Shown here: positions 60,644-64,000 of the stretch, piece after piece
Numbering within the stretch: the first letter of the stretch is position 1
Layout of the letters: every line of letters starts with the position of its first letter
Assembly (NCBI GenBank): GCA_009741485.1
Contig: CM019237.1
Coordinates: 44,832,308-44,896,307 of the forward strand
DNA length: 64,000 nucleotides
DNA from: Malurus cyaneus samueli
Lineage: Eukaryota; Chordata; Aves; Passeriformes; Maluridae
Reading direction: 5' to 3'
Notes under the pieces: model-generated
The model's input: the letters and a program-made list of their open reading frames with translations, nothing else
Told to the model about the DNA's origin: nothing
The model's database searches: none
Made by a program: the position numbers and the translations under genes

Positions 60644-60874
60644 GAGCTTCCATTATATGCTTCTGTGCTTGCTAAATACAACACGTAACTATTGCTTTTA
60701 ACATTACAGAAAAATCTATCCAGAATATAACGAAGCAAGTTACGCACATCTTGATCTGTACGCTTCTTCAATTTCCTATATTCATTTTTTTATTATAGCA
60801 GAGTTTACTAGGGAAACATCTGGTTGCAAAGGTTTATTTGATGCTCTCGCAACATTAAATCTCACTTCTATTAT

Positions 60875-61538
60875 TGTCGTGGGTTAAAATTCTTCTCCTT
60901 TTGTTCTTTTTTCTTTGGGAATTTTTTCGTTCCCATTTGTTGCTGGGATACCTTGATGGCCGAGTCATCTTGTTAGGCAAGGTATTGAAGGGACAATGAA
61001 CCTATGGCCACACCCTAAATGGGGAGACAGCTTTGTGTGGTGGGGTGGGATTGGGGTGGGGTTTTTTCGCAGCTTGTGGGGGAGAGGGGATTTTTCCTGC
61101 TTGCGGCAGAGTGGTTTGACTCTGCTGTGGCTGGCTGGAGAATTCCAGCTAGGAGGGTGAACTCCGCTCCATCCCATCTCGCGTTCGCGGGATTACTGAT
61201 TGTCTCTTTTGTGGGCCTGGATTTCTTGCTGTCCAGAAGAGCACCGGCGTTTTTCCGCTGTGAGTTTTGCAGAGAAACTTTTCTTCATCCACCTCTGCCA
61301 TTTTGTACCGATCATCCCAGCCGCGGGAGATCTTGGCTAGCCGGGACCGCGCCATCACGTCCCCTGCAGCTCCAGAGATCGTCCCCCTCCCTGCTCAGCC
61401 GGGGGCCAGCGGCGCGCTGCCAACCAAACTGTAACCTCGCCAAGAGGGAGACTGTTTCTATAAGGCTGTCACTAGGTTTGGACTGGGCTGTGTTGCTGTT
61501 ATTGTTATTGTTACTTGTTTTCACCTGTTTATATATAT

Positions 61539-61569
<31 letters not shown>

Positions 61570-61734
61570 GTAAAAGCTGTATTTCCTTCACCCACATTCC
61601 TGCCTGAAAGCCCATGATTCTTTTTTTCAAAGCTATAATAATAATAATTCGGAGGGAAGCGGGGAGTCATATCCACCACTCCAAGGGGGGGTCCCTGCCT
61701 TCATTAGCAAATACCTGTCTTTCAAACAGGGACA
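60875..61734 (+). mobile_element. Solo LTR (860 bp) of an endogenous retrovirus, with target duplication
   Basis: It begins TGTCGTGGG and ends AACAGGGACA; the termini TGTC...GACA are inverted repeats. The 5-bp target duplication ATTAT is at 60870-60874 and 61735-61739. It is markedly GC- and CpG-rich compared with the surrounding intron, which suggests recent arrival. A TA dinucleotide array lies near the 3' third. No retroviral genes are present. It is antisense to ATF7IP. A chance open frame of about 177 codons lies inside it and is not a gene. Confidence 0.88.
61531..61569. repeat. (TA)n microsatellite inside the LTR
   Basis: A TA dinucleotide run with one AAA interruption inside the 60875-61734 LTR. 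Confidence 0.92.
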
Positions 61735-64000
61735 ATTATGAAGAACATTTACATTATTTAAAACAGGTTAGCTAATAATTCAGAAAAAGGAAGCAATCAA
61801 AAGCCAAAAATCTAGCATTAAGAGATTTTAATTTTTTTTACTTATGAAAAAAACTATATTAATAACATAAATTCTTCAATCCACATCTGATTTACTTCTA
61901 AGGTTATAAAATGACATAATGCCTACGACACCTGCTTTTTAAGACTTAGAGATAAGCTTCATGTATTTAATTGTTATGAATAAAGTAGGACCCATTTACC
62001 TATAAATCGAAAGGAGAATCACTAAGTTCAAGACAACTTTTCGCATAATTTACAGATTTTAATATTCAGCTGAAAGACACAAATATTCCATGGAAAAATA
62101 CACACACCTAGCATGTTTTCAAAACATGTTACAAGCTTCAATGCTAAGGGTTTATCAGTCCTGCACAGAAGACAAGTAATTTCAGACATGACAAAGTTCT
62201 TTCCTTACAAATCTAACTCATTTAACTAAAAATGGTTTAAACATGATGCCCAGCTAAATTTTTCTAGTTAAGGAAGAAAAAATTTCACAACTGGCTATCA
62301 GCTTAGTTTTCACTGCTAAGCTGTGATCTTATTACCCTGATGCCACACAGGCAGAGGCAATGAATGCAACCTTGTGACCTCCTATGAGCTGGATGTCTCA
62401 TAGTAAAGTTTTTATCAGTTTCTTAATTTATTCCAATAGTTTTTCACTTGCTTTCTTCAACTGCTGCTTTATCAATGTTTCCTCAAAAGTACCTACTATA
62501 ACCATGCAAAACCTTATTGAGTGATGAGTCAGTTTTACCTTCTGATCAACTTGTGATTTTTGTATTCACGTGTACTGCTTTGTAGATAACCACGAGTTTC
62601 ACCTGCCATGTTTATTCCTCAGTCATTCAGCACTTAAAATTCTTCTCCAGTTCCTCATACTATCAGCAAACTGTCACCTTACTAGTTACCATCCATTTTA
62701 GGCAAATTCCTAATTCTGTCAAAAAGCAGTCTCTGGAACTAGTCTCTGGAACTCTGGACTTATTTTTCATTCTTCAACTAATTATTTCCTCAACAAGGAC
62801 TTTCCATCTTTACAAAGACAGTTCCATTTCCAAAAGTGCTTGGTAAGAAATCACTTCTGTATGGATATCCAAGAGAATTCAAATACATGAATCAGGGCCT
62901 CCTTATTATGTGCTTGTTTGCTTACACAGAAAGCTCCAAGGTTTTCTGATGTATGATCTTTCATTATAAAAATCTGCCACAACATAGCTATTATATTTAC
63001 TAATTCCACTTAGGAAAGACATTCTATTAATCTGCCCATTTGAATAAAGACTTCTAGTACTAGTCTTTCACTGTTGTTTAGCTACGCTGGTTTTCATCTG
63101 GACTTTTTGAAATCTTATTTTTAACTGTGCAGTTTGTACCCGTTTCTCCAATATAGCATCTTGAAGTGATCTCCATAGTTTTAATTTTCACAGACTCTTT
63201 CCAAAAGCTATCTTCTATCTTCTAAGATAACTTTATCTGTTTTCTCATTCAGCTGCTTCCTACCTATGTGACATGTCTGCTATTATCCTTGCTGCTGGTT
63301 AAGGACAGAACATCAGTGACCAATTTTCGTTTCAGATACAGTCTCAGTTACAGCCACACAACCGTAAAAGTCATAAACTGTTACAGCCAATAAATAAAAC
63401 AACTAGTCAAAGAATTTGACTTGCCACCAAAACTAGAGCTCTGAAAAAGTATTGCTGGACACATTCATTTTAAACTTCTGCAAACTGTAGTCCAGTACTT
63501 TACATTCACTTCAGTCTTCTTGCTCCATAGCAAACTCCTCTGTGACTAGGGTGTTTTCTCATTGGGTAAGATGAAAAAAGTAAAGCTAATGGGTTCAAAT
63601 AAGAGAACCCCTAACCAGCAGTGAGAACAAAGATAATCAATTTATTCTTGATGTTGATTTCATAAAAGAGACTCATACCACCACATTAGAATTTTGACAC
63701 AACGACACACAACCTTCATTCCCCCTGCTTCCCCCACCTCCAATAGCTTCTGAAAGACTCTAAGTGCACAACAATGGTATCATTTTTTCAATCTCATTGA
63801 AAACAGGTAACAGCTAAATAAGATCCTTAGCAGAAAGCATAAATTTACAGATAAATACTAGAAATGAATGAGTCTAAAACAGAGCTGAAGGGACATTCTC
63901 ACCTCTCTTTCTCTAGCTGTTTAGAAGTTGAAGACTCAGAATGCCAGTCTCATCATCAGTAAAACAAGATTTGAGAAACAAAAATAACCCAAACAAACAA

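Larger units (their letters stand above)
59982..64000 (-). other. ATF7IP intron (right edge open)
   Basis: It extends past the window end. Apart from the LTR at 60875-61734 and the palindrome at 60620-60643, I see no exon; the large N-terminal ATF7IP exon is not in the window. Confidence 0.75.

Noticed and set aside
61019..61552. Open frame of 177 codons at 61 kb
   Set aside because: It lies wholly inside the 860-bp solo LTR and runs into its TA dinucleotide array; the composition is not protein-like.
1..64000. tRNA, rRNA, miRNA or snoRNA genes
   Set aside because: I saw no tRNA A/B-box pairs, rRNA segments or convincing conserved hairpins by eye; a covariance-model search would be needed to exclude small RNAs.

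Overview
This window is vertebrate nuclear DNA, almost certainly from a bird and probably a songbird-like neoavian. The evidence is two split genes with conserved vertebrate protein sequence, several CR1 LINE fragments with the typical avian 3' end, and ERVL-type solo LTRs of a kind common in birds. There are no operons and no bacterial-type signals. The named gene calls rest on recognising the encoded protein families; no database search was possible.

Layout. Positions 1-15634 (+ strand) hold the last seven coding exons of PLBD1, a lysosomal phospholipase B-like Ntn hydrolase. A polyadenylation signal lies 63 bases after its stop codon. About 1.2 kb without a gene follows (15720-16928). The rest of the window is ATF7IP on the minus strand: thirteen coding exons between 59981 and 21748, then a 3'UTR of about 4.8 kb ending near 16929. 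The two genes are convergent, as I recall them being in human. The exon phases of ATF7IP close exactly over all thirteen exons, giving 756 codons plus a stop. This is the C-terminal part of the protein; the large N-terminal exon(s) must lie beyond position 64000.

The most unusual element is an intact 1.5 kb open frame (48657-47131, minus) inside the 15.9 kb ATF7IP intron between 50004 and 34120. It encodes a Crypton-type tyrosine recombinase domain (DUF3504-like) that appears to retain the R-H-R-Y catalytic tetrad. It has no upstream ATG. Instead it begins right after a splice acceptor in phase 0, which matches the phase-0 donor of the ATF7IP exon 1.35 kb upstream. A possible polyadenylation signal follows its stop. 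It therefore looks like an alternative terminal exon. The product would join the SETDB1-binding part of ATF7IP to a transposon-derived DNA-binding/recombinase domain and would lack the SUMO-interaction motif and the fibronectin-III domain. This is inference until transcripts confirm it.

Mobile elements: three solo LTRs with recognisable 5-bp target duplications (25509-26893 with an internal 39-bp x 8 tandem array; 58397-58971 nested in a CR1; 60875-61734), one older LTR in PLBD1 (about 12593-13149), a possible LTR-like segment near 9.5-10.1 kb, and CR1 pieces at 29.7, 32.3-33.1, 52.3-52.5 and 58.0-59.8 kb. ATF7IP works with SETDB1 in H3K9 methylation that silences retroelements, so this silencing gene itself carries several insertions and a captured recombinase.
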